Assembly: GCA_012519425.1 (NCBI GenBank)
Contig: JAAYQF010000047.1
Coordinates: 1 to 47,084 of the forward strand
Length of the DNA: 47,084 bases
Source: Bacteroidales bacterium
Lineage (GTDB): Bacteria > Bacteroidota > Bacteroidia > Bacteroidales > Paludibacteraceae
Direction: 5' to 3'
The notes under the pieces: model-generated
Seen by the model: only the letters and a program-made list of their open reading frames with translations
What the model was told of the DNA's origin: nothing
Databases searched by the model: none
In this document: positions 1-9,248 of the stretch, piece after piece
Position numbering within the stretch: the stretch's first letter is position 1
How the letters are laid out: every line of letters starts with the position of its first letter
Translations under genes and position numbers: made by a program

Positions 1-3000
1 ATCAATTTCAGTCAGAACGTGCAAAGCCTGATTGATGGTTTTTACAAAACTTACTACCACTGAACGGCGGTTATTCTGTTCCCGCAATTGACACTGTCGT
101 GGATGCACAGTTATAAAGTTGAGTATTTTTCCAAACTTATCCGATTGATAATAAGGAGAATTATTATTGGATACTAAGAAAGCTGTCATTTTTTCATTTT
201 TCAGGACTAACTTTTCTATTCCATACTGCATGGCAAGGCGGCGTATGCGTACCACCTGAAACAAATCTTTACTCTCCTGCGGTATTTCTCCAAATCTATC
301 CTCCATCCTCTTTTCAAAAGCTTGTAAATCAACTTCATTATCGATGGTATCCAATTCTCTGTAAAGCGACATGCGTTCTGATACATTTTCAATATAATCG
401 GAAGGAAAAAGCAGTTCCAAATCCGTATCGATCTGGCAATCCGTAACATAATGACGGGATGAATTATCCCGTTCAATTTCTTCAGCATATAGATCTGCAA
501 ATTCTTCGTCCTTCAGTTCATGTACGGCTTCATTCAGGATACGGTGATAGGTTTCATAGCCCAAATCGGCAATAAACCCGCTCTGTTCAGCGCCCAACAA
601 ATTACCGGCACCGCGAATATCCAGGTCTTGCATCGCAATATTAAAGCCGCTTCCCAACTCAGAAAAGGTTTCGATGGCTGATAAACGCCTGCGGGCATCG
701 GATGTCAGCAAACTGATCTCAGGAGTGAGCAGATAACAATAAGCTTTGCGATTACTGCGTCCTACCCTCCCCCTTAGTTGATGCAAATCACTCAAACCAA
801 ATCTGTGTGCTGAGTTGATGATGATGGTATTGACATTCGGAATATCTATGCCGGACTCGATGATGGTGGTGGCAATCAATACATCATACTCATATTCAAT
901 GAAATCCAGGATAACCTCTTCTAATTTTTTAGGCAACATTTGTCCGTGTCCAACAGCCACTCTCACCCCGGGCACTAACCTTTTAACCAGGGTTTCAATC
1001 TGATAAATATTTTGAATACGATTGTTTACGAAGAACACTTGTCCATTTCTGTTCATTTCAAACTGAATGGCTTCCCGAATCACATCTTCATCAAACTCAT
1101 GTAATTCTGTCTGAACCGGATAACGATTGGGAGGAGGTGTATTGATGATGGATAGATCACGTGCTCCCATCAAAGAAAATTGTAATGTGCGGGGAATAGG
1201 CGTGGCAGTCATGGTGATGGTGTCAACATTCACTTTTAATTCTTTCAATCTTTCCTTTGCCGAAACGCCAAAACGCTGTTCTTCATCAATGATCAACAAG
1301 CCTAAATCTTTAAACTTCACCGACTTACCAATCAACTTATGAGTTCCGATGATGATATCAATTTCCCCGTTTTCCAAACGTTCCAATACATCTTTGGTCT
1401 GATTTGCCGTTCTGGCTCGACTCAAATACTCAATTGTTACCGGAAAATTTTCCAATCTCTCGGAAAAAGTTTTAAAATGTTGCAATGCCAGGATGGTTGT
1501 GGGCACAAGTACTGCTGTTTGCTTACCATCCGTAGCCGCTTTAAATGCTGCCCGGACCGCCACCTCCGTTTTCCCAAAACCCACATCTCCGCAAACCAGG
1601 CGATCCATAGGCACATTCGACTCCATGTCATTTTTGATATCAGCCGTTGCCTTCACCTGATCGGGCGTATCTTCATAAATGAACGAAGCCTCTAATTCAT
1701 GTTGCAAATAACTATCGGGGGTAAATTGAAAACCTTGCTCGGATTTACGTTTTGCGTATAATATTATCAACTCGCGGGCTATATCTTTGACCTTGGATTT
1801 GGTCCGTTCCTTCAATCTTTCCCAGGCTCCCGAACCCAACTTGTTGATTTTCGGGGCTTCTCCTTCCTTCCCTTTATATTTGGAAATGCGATGTAAGGCA
1901 TGAATACTCACAAAGATAATATCATCATCGCGGTAAAATAATTTTACCATTTCCTGCATTTTACCATTTACGTCAGTTTTGACCAATCCACCAAAAGTAC
2001 CTATTCCATGGTCCACATGCACCACATAATCACCTATCTGAAACTGATTCAGCTCTTTCAAGGTCATCACCACTTTTCCTTGCCGCGTTTTGTCGGTCCG
2101 TAAACGGTATTTATGAAAACGTTCAAAAATCTGGTGGTCAGTATAGCAATAAAACTTCATGTCGTGGTCGACAAATCCCAGATGCAAAGTATATTGCACG
2201 GGTTGAAACTCAATATTATCGCCCCTGTCCTTAAAAATTGAAGCTATCCTGTCAGTTTGCTTCACGCTGTCGCTCATGATGAACAAGCGATAGTTATCAG
2301 CCATTCCTTTTTGAAGGTTATCAGCAATCAAATCGAAATTTTTATGAAAAACAGGCTGGGGAGAAGTGCTAAAGCCAATCCTTGTTTCGGGCTTAAAGTA
2401 AGTTCTTTCTCCAATTTCTATGGTTCGGAACTGTTGAATTTGTTCAATGAATGTATCTCCCGTAATACGGAAAGCATGCAAATTGGGAATACTAACGTCC
2501 CCTTCATTGGCTTTTGTCAAATTTTCATCATACAATTGATTGATTTTATCTTTGATATAAATGGCATCAAAAAGGACGACGAGGGTTGTCGGTTTTATAA
2601 ATTCAAAAAAGGAAATTTGAGGAGTAGAAGTATCTTTATTTAAGTCGGGAATAATTTCCACCTGTTCAATTATTTCCTTAGAAAGCTGTGTTTCAATATC
2701 AAAAATACGTATCGAGTCGATAGTGTCACCAAAAAAGTCAAAGCGATAAGGCAATTCATAAGCAAAAGAAAAAATATCCACTATGCCGCCTCTGATAGAA
2801 AACTGTCCGGGTTCATACACAAAATCAACCTGTTGAAAGCCGTACTCAAACAACATTTCAGATAAAAAATCTATACTGACCGATTCTCCTTTGACTAATT
2901 TCAGCATACGAGTTTTCATCCCATGCACGGAAATCACTTTTTGAAACAAAGCTTCGGGATATGTAACTATGATAACAGGTAGCGTGTGATTGGCTAATTT

Positions 3001-3333
3001 ATTGAGGATCTCAGTGCGTAAAATCTCATTAGAAGCATCTAATCTTGAAAGTTTTAAAGATCTCTTATAAGAAGAAGGAAAGAAATAAACTTCTTGCTCG
3101 CTGAGACAATTTTTGATGTCATTATACAGATAGGCAGCCTCATCCGCATCCTCAGCAATCAGTAAAAAAGGCAAAGCATTTGAATTTTTATAAAGGGCAG
3201 CCAGACACAGGGACAAAGCAGAGCCGTTCAAACCGGAAACCTGCAGGTTTTGTTTGTCCGACTTCGTCCAATCTACCCAGGCACCAATTTGCGGGTGTTG
3301 ACTGTATACATCTAAAAAATCTCGGAGAATCAA
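1..3333 (-). CDS. mfd: Transcription-repair coupling factor Mfd (3' end cut by window edge)
   Basis: Mfd is a DNA translocase that removes RNA polymerase stalled at lesions and recruits UvrA. The open frame runs about 1,111 codons and leaves the window, so only a short C-terminal piece is missing for a family of about 1,100-1,150 residues. Visible parts in order are an N-terminal UvrB-like region, the polymerase-interaction domain (YVVHVDHGIG), Walker A GDVGFGKTEVA near residue 581, the DEEQ box near 683, helicase motifs TATPIPRTL and HQLRGRVGRS, and the start of the C-terminal domain. No ATG is available at the 5' end. The chosen start is TTG at 3333, whose last two bases are the first two of the oxyR TGA stop, which suggests translational coupling. 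Function is near certain. The start is less so. Confidence 0.95.
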   Translation of the reverse strand, partial: MILRDFLDVYSQHPQIGAWVDWTKSDKQNLQVSGLNGSALSLCLAALYKNSNALPFLLIAEDADEAAYLYNDIKNCLSEQEVYFFPSSYKRSLKLSRLDASNEILRTEILNKLANHTLPVIIVTYPEALFQKVISVHGMKTRMLKLVKGESVSIDFLSEMLFEYGFQQVDFVYEPGQFSIRGGIVDIFSFAYELPYRFDFFGDTIDSIRIFDIETQLSKEIIEQVEIIPDLNKDTSTPQISFFEFIKPTTLVVLFDAIYIKDKINQLYDENLTKANEGDVSIPNLHAFRITGDTFIEQIQQFRTIEIGERTYFKPETRIGFSTSPQPVFHKNFDLIADNLQKGMADNYRLFIMSDSVKQTDRIASIFKDRGDNIEFQPVQYTLHLGFVDHDMKFYCYTDHQIFERFHKYRLRTDKTRQGKVVMTLKELNQFQIGDYVVHVDHGIGTFGGLVKTDVNGKMQEMVKLFYRDDDIIFVSIHALHRISKYKGKEGEAPKINKLGSGAWERLKERTKSKVKDIARELIILYAKRKSEQGFQFTPDSYLQHELEASFIYEDTPDQVKATADIKNDMESNVPMDRLVCGDVGFGKTEVAVRAAFKAATDGKQTAVLVPTTILALQHFKTFSERLENFPVTIEYLSRARTANQTKDVLERLENGEIDIIIGTHKLIGKSVKFKDLGLLIIDEEQRFGVSAKERLKELKVNVDTITMTATPIPRTLQFSLMGARDLSIINTPPPNRYPVQTELHEFDEDVIREAIQFEMNRNGQVFFVNNRIQNIYQIETLVKRLVPGVRVAVGHGQMLPKKLEEVILDFIEYEYDVLIATTIIESGIDIPNVNTIIINSAHRFGLSDLHQLRGRVGRSNRKAYCYLLTPEISLLTSDARRRLSAIETFSELGSGFNIAMQDLDIRGAGNLLGAEQSGFIADLGYETYHRILNEAVHELKDEEFADLYAEEIERDNSSRHYVTDCQIDTDLELLFPSDYIENVSERMSLYRELDTIDNEVDLQAFEKRMEDRFGEIPQESKDLFQVVRIRRLAMQYGIEKLVLKNEKMTAFLVSNNNSPYYQSDKFGKILNFITVHPRQCQLREQNNRRSVVVSFVKTINQALHVLTEID

Positions 3334-4256
3334 AGTTTTATGGCGAATTTTTTTAACCTGGCATCTAACATATGCTCCGGAATAACTTTCTTAACACTTT
3401 CTGCAACTGCATTCATCATACCTTCCCGCACATAATCATGCCTTACAACCAGGGATATTTCACGAATAGCTTCCGGCTCAACCAAATCTCTCAAGTTTGC
3501 TTTCTGCTTCTCTGACAGCAAATCAACATGCAATTCGGGAATAATGGTATATCCACCATTTACATCCACAATTTTCACTAAAGTATCAATACTTCCGGCT
3601 TCATATACAGAGGATTGATGCACCTGATGATTACAGAAATTAAAAACCTGGTTGCGTAAACAATGTCCTTCTTCCAAAACCCAAAGATTTTCCAGGGGCA
3701 TCTCCTGACTGGGAATTACACTTTCTTGATACACAGGCTCATCGGGCGAAACATAAGCCACAAACTTTTCATAATAAAGCGGTACTTCCAGGATGTCCGG
3801 ATTATTCAGGGGTGTTGAAAGGATTGCCATATCAATTTCAGCCTGATGAAATTTATGAATAATTTCGTCTGTATGTAATTCAGTCACTTTAAGCAAAATA
3901 TCAGGATAATCAACTTTGATGGCAGCCAACAGTTTGGGTAATAAATACGGCGCCACCGTAGGTATAATCGCCATATTCAAATTACCGGTATAAGCACTTT
4001 TCAGTGATTTGACGTTTTCTTTCAATTGATTAGCGTGATAAAGCACAACTTGCGCTTGTTTTATGATTTGCACACCAGCCTTGGTGGGCACCAAGGGTTG
4101 CACGGAGCGATCAAAAATTCTGCAATCCAACTCTTCTTCTAACTTTTGTATCATAGCGCTCAAGGTGGGTTGTGTTATTCCACACATTTCAGCGGCGCGA
4201 ACGAAATGGCGCGTTTTATCCAAAGCAATGATATATTCAAGCTGTTGTAAAGTCAT
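3330..4256 (-). CDS. oxyR: Hydrogen peroxide-sensing LysR-type regulator OxyR
   Basis: This is a 308-residue LysR-family activator with an N-terminal winged helix-turn-helix (about residues 1-60) and a C-terminal LysR sensor domain. The motif GHCLRNQVFNFC places cysteines at residues 199 and 208, the same positions as the peroxide-sensing disulfide pair of Escherichia coli OxyR, so the assignment is firm. In this family oxidation forms the disulfide and switches on catalase, Dps and thioredoxin-type genes. Its stop overlaps the TTG start of mfd, so repair and peroxide response genes are probably on one transcript. msrB lies upstream on the same strand, separated by about 200 bp in which I see no clear OxyR site. 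Confidence 0.95.
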   Translation of the reverse strand: MTLQQLEYIIALDKTRHFVRAAEMCGITQPTLSAMIQKLEEELDCRIFDRSVQPLVPTKAGVQIIKQAQVVLYHANQLKENVKSLKSAYTGNLNMAIIPTVAPYLLPKLLAAIKVDYPDILLKVTELHTDEIIHKFHQAEIDMAILSTPLNNPDILEVPLYYEKFVAYVSPDEPVYQESVIPSQEMPLENLWVLEEGHCLRNQVFNFCNHQVHQSSVYEAGSIDTLVKIVDVNGGYTIIPELHVDLLSEKQKANLRDLVEPEAIREISLVVRHDYVREGMMNAVAESVKKVIPEHMLDARLKKFAIKL

Positions 4257-4460
4257 TTTGAAAAATTTTTATATAAATGTGGCTATCAGAAATTTCTCTT
4301 TTCCAATATATTGACGATGCCCCTCCCTCCTACCATCAAAAGGTCCCGTTGACTATGAATGCTTAGAAGTGAGCTTAAATTACTTTTCTTTGTCATTATG
4401 ATTTATTTCCATCATATTTTCATAAAAAAAACAGTGGCAAGACGCTTCATCACCTGCAAC

Positions 4461-4820
4461 TTATTGCTTCAAAAAATCGATGGAAATAGAATTTACGCAG
4501 TGTCTGGTATTCTTTTCCGTATAACCTTCTCCAAGAAACACATGACCAAGGTGTCCGCCACAACGGGCACAAACAATTTCTGTTCTTCTCCCGTCAGCAT
4601 CCGGCTGGCGCTTAACAGCACCGGGTATTTCATCATCGAAAGAGGGCCAGCCGCAATGGGATTCGAACTTATCTTCAGATCGATAAAGCAGTGCATTACA
4701 TTGGCGACAAGTATAAACTCCGTCTTCATGGTGGTTCAGAAATTTACCCGTAAATGGTTTTTCAGTCCCTTTATGAATAATGACAGCTTCTTCTTCCGGT
4801 GTTAATGGATTATATTTCAT
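4461..4820 (-). CDS. msrB: Peptide-methionine (R)-S-oxide reductase MsrB
   Basis: MsrB reduces the R isomer of methionine sulfoxide in oxidised proteins, using thioredoxin as the usual reductant. The protein is 119 residues, a single MsrB domain with no MsrA fusion. It shows two zinc-binding CxxC pairs (C38/C41 and C84/C87), the conserved HCGWPSF segment with C56 as the probable resolving cysteine, and the catalytic cysteine C108 in TRHCVNS. The lack of a signal peptide suggests a cytoplasmic enzyme. It sits upstream of oxyR on the same strand, which fits an oxidative-stress neighbourhood. The upstream region contains a 12-bp inverted repeat described separately. Confidence 0.95.
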   Translation of the reverse strand: MKYNPLTPEEEAVIIHKGTEKPFTGKFLNHHEDGVYTCRQCNALLYRSEDKFESHCGWPSFDDEIPGAVKRQPDADGRRTEIVCARCGGHLGHVFLGEGYTEKNTRHCVNSISIDFLKQ

Positions 4821-4861
4821 ACGTTTAAATATTATTTTTTAGTTGTCGTATGGAACTCTCG

Positions 4862-4919
4862 ATGAACTAATTTAATCATTTAAAAAAATTAGTTGTTTTA
4901 ATTGATAAAATTAGTTCAT
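4862..4919. promoter_or_regulatory. Inverted and direct AACTAATT repeats upstream of msrB
   Basis: ATGAACTAATTT at 4862-4873 is repeated in perfect inverted form at 4908-4919. A further direct copy of the half-motif AAAATTAGTT lies between them at 4884-4893. The cluster is 42 bp upstream of msrB and could be a regulator-binding site. No TAnnTTTG box is visible on the minus strand here, so the promoter may be activator dependent. This is inference from the symmetry alone. Confidence 0.35.
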
Positions 4920-4984
4920 GTTCGTTTCATAATGAAATAGTATGTAATAGTAAACAGTAAAAATCGATGATAAATCAAACCAAA

Positions 4985-5452
4985 CTATCTCAATCTATTC
5001 AAGGATCGGATCAAAGCTTCATCTCTGCCAATAGCCCTGATGGCCAGAATATTTAAGATGATGCAAACCAAGGGGAAAGCTGAAGGCATCTCCACGAAAA
5101 ACTTAGCAGACAATGATTTTCCATATTGCCACAAATAGATGAATAACATACCGTAGTAACCTGCCATCAAAACAATATTGAAAGCTATCAAACGTATTTG
5201 CAAAAATCTTTTCTTAAACAGAAAAATAGTTATCAATGCAAGTAAGGGTATCATAACCATGAGTGCCGTAAGCATCCAAACATTGGCCACAAGGGTATTT
5301 CCCGATGCGCTCAATTCAAACAATCCTTTGTAGTTCATTTCGTAAATTATTCCATCTTGTACGTTTTGCAAGCCTGCAATTGGAAAAAAGAACATCAAAG
5401 AGATCAATATAACAGTCAACAATAAATATATGGTTTGTATTCTTTGTAACAT
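4985..5452 (-). CDS. DUF4293 family four-helix membrane protein
   Basis: The 155-residue protein begins MLQRIQTIYLLLTVIL and has four hydrophobic segments (about residues 7-28, 58-80, 88-112 and 122-142) with a short basic C-terminus. This architecture and the start match the Bacteroidota-specific DUF4293 family, whose function is unknown. It follows the nucleotide-sugar dehydrogenase by 21 bp on the same strand and may be the last gene of the nusB-yajC-ybbR transcript. Nothing in it points to catalysis. Family placement is from recognition of the N-terminal motif and topology. Confidence 0.8.
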   Translation of the reverse strand: MLQRIQTIYLLLTVILISLMFFFPIAGLQNVQDGIIYEMNYKGLFELSASGNTLVANVWMLTALMVMIPLLALITIFLFKKRFLQIRLIAFNIVLMAGYYGMLFIYLWQYGKSLSAKFFVEMPSAFPLVCIILNILAIRAIGRDEALIRSLNRLR

Positions 5453-5473
5453 CCTATTCAGATTAAAAAATAA

Positions 5474-6511
5474 TTACTTATCAGAATGGTGCTTTTTCCA
5501 TTCCCGATCTCTTACCTCGTAAATACGCTCAATAATATCGACTACTTTCAATCCTTCCAAAAGATTGGTGTTGATATCGCCCTTACCCAAAAGTTTTTCA
5601 ACTACGTTTTCTATTACATAGTGATGATTTTGTGCAGAACCCTTATACTTACCATAATCATTGGGTGGATTGGATGGCGCCAACACTGGCATCTCGTAAT
5701 CTTTAATATGACAATACACTACATCATTCATATATTGTCCGGCAACCTTCACAGTGCCATTTTCTCCAATAATAGTAATGGCACTTTCGAAATTTTTATC
5801 CCATACTGATGTAGAATAATTCAGGCATCCGATACCTTTTCCGTTAACAAAATTGAACGTAACAATGCCACTGTCTTCAAAGTCAGTTAAATGACTGTGA
5901 TTGAAATCGGCAAAAGTTCCGGATATATTGGTGATATCACCAAACAGCCAATACAAGATATCGATAAAGTGAGAAAACTGGGTAAACAATGTACCACCAT
6001 CCAGTTCAGCTGTACCATGCCAACTTCCCTTTTTATAGTAATGCTCATCACGGTTCCAGTAGCAATCTAATTTTACCATATAGATATTGCCTAAAACCTT
6101 ATTATCAACAATTTCTTTCAACCACAAAGAAGGTGGAGAATATCTGTTTTGCATGACACTGAACACATGTCGCGACATTTTTAATGATTTAAATAAAATC
6201 CTTTCGGCATCACTCCTGGTGAGGGCAATGGGTTTCTCAAGCACCACATGCTTCTTGGCTTCCAAGACTTTAATGGCATAATCTGCGTGAAATCCATTGG
6301 GCGTACAAATATTAATCACATCAATGTCTAAATTCGCTCCTAACAATTCATCGAAAGATGAAAAAAACTGTTCTTTAATATCTTCCAGGCCCAATTCTTC
6401 CCGGGACAACACATCACACACGGCAACAAGTTCGGTTTTAGGATTTCTCCTGATCATTTCTGCGTGACGCTTACCTATATGTCCTTGACCTATAACTGCA
6501 AATTTTATCAT
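5474..6511 (-). CDS. Gfo/Idh/MocA-family NAD-dependent oxidoreductase, probable UDP-sugar 3-dehydrogenase
   Basis: The 345-residue protein has an N-terminal Rossmann fold (VIGQGHIGKRHAE at residues 5-17) and the family signature EKP near residue 95, followed by the Gfo/Idh C-terminal alpha/beta domain. Downstream of a WbpE-type aminotransferase and a WbpD-type acetyltransferase, it is best read as the 3-dehydrogenase acting on UDP-N-acetylglucosaminuronic acid. That step creates the 3-keto sugar that the aminotransferase uses on the route to 2,3-diacetamido sugars for lipopolysaccharide. The sequence is not especially close to Pseudomonas WbpB as I recall it, so substrate assignment rests mainly on context. 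Confidence 0.75.
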   Translation of the reverse strand: MIKFAVIGQGHIGKRHAEMIRRNPKTELVAVCDVLSREELGLEDIKEQFFSSFDELLGANLDIDVINICTPNGFHADYAIKVLEAKKHVVLEKPIALTRSDAERILFKSLKMSRHVFSVMQNRYSPPSLWLKEIVDNKVLGNIYMVKLDCYWNRDEHYYKKGSWHGTAELDGGTLFTQFSHFIDILYWLFGDITNISGTFADFNHSHLTDFEDSGIVTFNFVNGKGIGCLNYSTSVWDKNFESAITIIGENGTVKVAGQYMNDVVYCHIKDYEMPVLAPSNPPNDYGKYKGSAQNHHYVIENVVEKLLGKGDINTNLLEGLKVVDIIERIYEVRDREWKKHHSDK

Positions 6512-6548
6512 TTTGTACTTGATGATTGATTATGTGTAACATATTATT

Positions 6549-7121
6549 TTAAATTTTCCTGACTGCTTCGTTTTCGAGCACGTATTGTTGTCTTGTTTCG
6601 GGACAAACAGCCAAACCTTGCTTATCAAATTGCAAACGATGTCCATTTTCACTAACCCATCCGATTTGTCGTGCAGGATTTCCTGCTACAAGTGCAAAGT
6701 CTTTAACCGGCTTGGTAACAACTGCCCCCGCTCCTATCATGGCATATCTTCCAATTTCATTTCCACAAACAATGGTAGCATTCGCACCTATGCTCGCACC
6801 TTTTCGGACAAAAGTAGACTGATAGGCATCCCGCCTATTTACATGACTACGTGGATTGATGACATTGGTAAACACCATGGACGGTCCTAAAAAAACATCA
6901 TCCTCACAGATCACACCGGTATATACCGAAACATTATTTTGAATTTTTACGTTTTTCCCCAATTGAACCTTGGGTGAAATAACCACATTCTGACCAATAT
7001 TGCAGTGCTCACCAATCACACAATCAGGCATTATGTGTGAAAAATGCCAAATCTTAGTACCCGAACCTATGGTACATCCGGGATCAATTACAGCGGTTTC
7101 ATGAGCAAAATAATCCATCAT
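6549..7121 (-). CDS. wbpD: WbpD/WlbB-type UDP-3-amino-sugar N-acetyltransferase (left-handed beta-helix)
   Basis: This 190-residue hexapeptide-repeat protein belongs to the trimeric left-handed beta-helix acyltransferases. Segments IWHFSHI, KIQNNVSVYTGV, GPSMVFTNVINPRS and GNPARQIGWVSE are characteristic of WbpD/WlbB, which acetylates the 3-amino group of UDP-GlcNAc(3NH2)A using acetyl-CoA. Its ATG overlaps the stop of the aminotransferase gene in an ATGA arrangement, so the two are translationally coupled. The 6-dehydrogenase and the C2 epimerase that would complete a Man(2NAc3NAc)A pathway are not in the window. Confidence 0.85.
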   Translation of the reverse strand: MMDYFAHETAVIDPGCTIGSGTKIWHFSHIMPDCVIGEHCNIGQNVVISPKVQLGKNVKIQNNVSVYTGVICEDDVFLGPSMVFTNVINPRSHVNRRDAYQSTFVRKGASIGANATIVCGNEIGRYAMIGAGAVVTKPVKDFALVAGNPARQIGWVSENGHRLQFDKQGLAVCPETRQQYVLENEAVRKI

Positions 7122-8245
7122 AAAAATTCAACGACGCTATTAATAATATATTGGGTTTGCTCCTCCGTTAGCTCGGTATGCATGGGCAACGACAGCACAG
7201 AAGCAGATAATCGTTCAGCAACAGGAAAAGCACCCTCGTGATACCGCTCACTGCGATAAGCTTTTTGCATGTGCAAAGGTACCGGATAATACACCATGGA
7301 AGGAACACCTTTCTTTTTCAGATGCGCTTGTAAGGCGTTCCGGTCAACTCCATTCAACTTTAATGTGTATTGGTGATAAGCATGCGTGGACTGTGGATTT
7401 TTTCCGGGAACAATCAATGATCCACATTTTGAAAAAGCAGTATTATAAGCATTTGCCACTTTTTGCCGGGCACGAATATATTCATCCAGATACTTTAATT
7501 TCACGTCCAACACGGCAGCCTGAATACTATCTAAACGTGAATTAACTCCCACAAAATCATGATAATACCTTACCACCATCCCATGGTTTGCAATGGCCCG
7601 GATCTTAGCAGCCAATTCATCATTATTGGTAAAAATGGCTCCTCCATCACCGTAACAGCCCAGCGTTTTAGAGGGAAAAAAGGAAGTACAACCAACATCT
7701 CCCATGCAACCGGAATGTATTTTTCTGCCGCCGGCGAAGGTATATACCGAACCAATCGACTGACAAGCGTCCTCTACAACAAATAAATCATGTGCATGCG
7801 CTATTTCCATAATTTGATCCATAGCTGCATTTTGACCGAAAAGATGCACAGGAATAATAGCTTTTGTCTTTGACGTAATGGATCGCTTCAGCGACTCAAT
7901 GGAAATGTTGAATGTGTCATAATCAACATCCACTAAAACAGGGGTAAGACCCAATAAAGCCACCACCTCGGCTGTAGCAATAAAGGTAAAAGTAGGCGTA
8001 ATAACCTCATCACCCGGTTTTAAACCAAGTGCCATCAACGAGATCTGCAAAGCATCAGTGCCATTTCCAACAGGAATTACGTGTTTTACACCTAAATAAT
8101 TTTCCAGGTTTTTTTGGAACTCATCAACCTTACCACCTTTGATAAAGACGGTTGAATCAATTACCTCCTGAATACCGGAATCAATTTGGGTTTTTATTTT
8201 CAGGTACTGATTTTTTAAATCAACCATTTGTATTTCCTGCATCAT
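7118..8245 (-). CDS. wbpE: WbpE/WlbC-type PLP aminotransferase (DegT/DnrJ/EryC1 family)
   Basis: The enzyme is a 375-residue fold-type I sugar aminotransferase. The signatures GNGTDALQISLMALG, VVEDACQS and the PLP lysine in TSFFPSKTLGCYGDGG, together with VGVNSRLDSIQAA, closely follow WbpE of Pseudomonas, which transaminates the 3-keto UDP-sugar to the 3-amino form. It overlaps ybbR upstream and the acetyltransferase downstream by four bases each. Two ATG codons occur in a row at the overlap and a third at residue 7 (MVDLKNQY) would match the family N-terminus, so the exact start is open. Product is envelope glycan precursor, by inference. Confidence 0.85.
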   Translation of the reverse strand: MMQEIQMVDLKNQYLKIKTQIDSGIQEVIDSTVFIKGGKVDEFQKNLENYLGVKHVIPVGNGTDALQISLMALGLKPGDEVITPTFTFIATAEVVALLGLTPVLVDVDYDTFNISIESLKRSITSKTKAIIPVHLFGQNAAMDQIMEIAHAHDLFVVEDACQSIGSVYTFAGGRKIHSGCMGDVGCTSFFPSKTLGCYGDGGAIFTNNDELAAKIRAIANHGMVVRYYHDFVGVNSRLDSIQAAVLDVKLKYLDEYIRARQKVANAYNTAFSKCGSLIVPGKNPQSTHAYHQYTLKLNGVDRNALQAHLKKKGVPSMVYYPVPLHMQKAYRSERYHEGAFPVAERLSASVLSLPMHTELTEEQTQYIINSVVEFL

Positions 8246-9225
8246 TTTTCTATAAGTAATATTTCAACATCTTCAGGCTGAATTCTGATGTTTGATATAT
8301 AAGGTTTATTATTAATAATTTTCAATTTACTTCTTTTGCTGTTGATTTGATTGAGGTCATTATAATCCATAACAACCTGAATATCACCAGGGTAAAATTC
8401 ATTAAAGTGTTTTATACTGATATTAAAAACCGCTTTAACCGTTGTAGGAAACGAGATGAGGGATATGTGCTCCGGATTATTGATAAGCTGAACAGGCAAA
8501 GTTGCAGTCTTCTCCGTAAACATGTCTATCAATGCACTCACCACAACTTGATCCACGGAAAACCGGACATCGGGAATAGGCTTTAAACTTACCACCTCGT
8601 TTAATGTATCTTGACGGTTCTTTATAACAAAATTTTCGGTAAAAAGTCCGGTTATGGTATCTAAAATCGCCGGAATTCCATAAACTTCAACAGAATCAGG
8701 CGTAATTTGGATATCACTGCATAACATATATTGTCCTTCCAGTTCAAGTTTTCCATCGGCATAAACCGGTATTTTTTTCGCATGCATGTTCTGGTAAGCA
8801 ACTTGGATCATCTCCGGATAAACCGCCAGGACCTTTGTGGAAGACATCAACCTGTGAGATACCACTGACAGCAACTGTAAGCCGGAAAGATTGAAGTTGC
8901 CATCTCTGAGATATTCTGGTTGAAAAGTGATCTTAACCGGGATAGATTTCTTTCGTGCATACGTCCAGTAACGCATTCCCAATTCTCTCACTTTTATGCT
9001 GAGCTCTGAAGGTAACTCTTCCTCAAAAAATATATTTTTAGGTAAATCGGTGTATTCAAGAGGCACGGTTATGAAAAATTCCCTTTCTTTATTCAGTGCG
9101 TTGATAAACCAAAAGGCAGCTGACAACAATAAGAAAAGACTGAAAGTCAGCACGTTTTTAGAAGTAAAAAACGATCTGACTTTCAGAAGGATCTTAATTA
9201 GTTTTCGGTTATAATCACCATCCAT
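8242..9225 (-). CDS. YbbR-like domain protein (CdaR-type, membrane anchored)
   Basis: The 327-residue protein has a short basic N-terminus, one membrane helix (about residues 25-43, with FSLFLLLSAAFWFINAL) and a long extracytoplasmic part made of YbbR-type beta repeats, such as VPLEYTDLPKN and VPVQLIN-like strands. In Firmicutes the YbbR protein CdaR regulates the cyclic-di-AMP synthase CdaA. In Bacteroidota the gene commonly sits with yajC and nusB, as here, but a link to c-di-AMP is not shown by this sequence. The stop overlaps the start of the sugar aminotransferase, an unexpected partner since I would expect coaE here. Confidence 0.85.
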   Translation of the reverse strand: MDGDYNRKLIKILLKVRSFFTSKNVLTFSLFLLLSAAFWFINALNKEREFFITVPLEYTDLPKNIFFEEELPSELSIKVRELGMRYWTYARKKSIPVKITFQPEYLRDGNFNLSGLQLLSVVSHRLMSSTKVLAVYPEMIQVAYQNMHAKKIPVYADGKLELEGQYMLCSDIQITPDSVEVYGIPAILDTITGLFTENFVIKNRQDTLNEVVSLKPIPDVRFSVDQVVVSALIDMFTEKTATLPVQLINNPEHISLISFPTTVKAVFNISIKHFNEFYPGDIQVVMDYNDLNQINSKRSKLKIINNKPYISNIRIQPEDVEILLIEK

Positions 9226-9248
9226 TACCTAGTACCAACCTGATTGGT

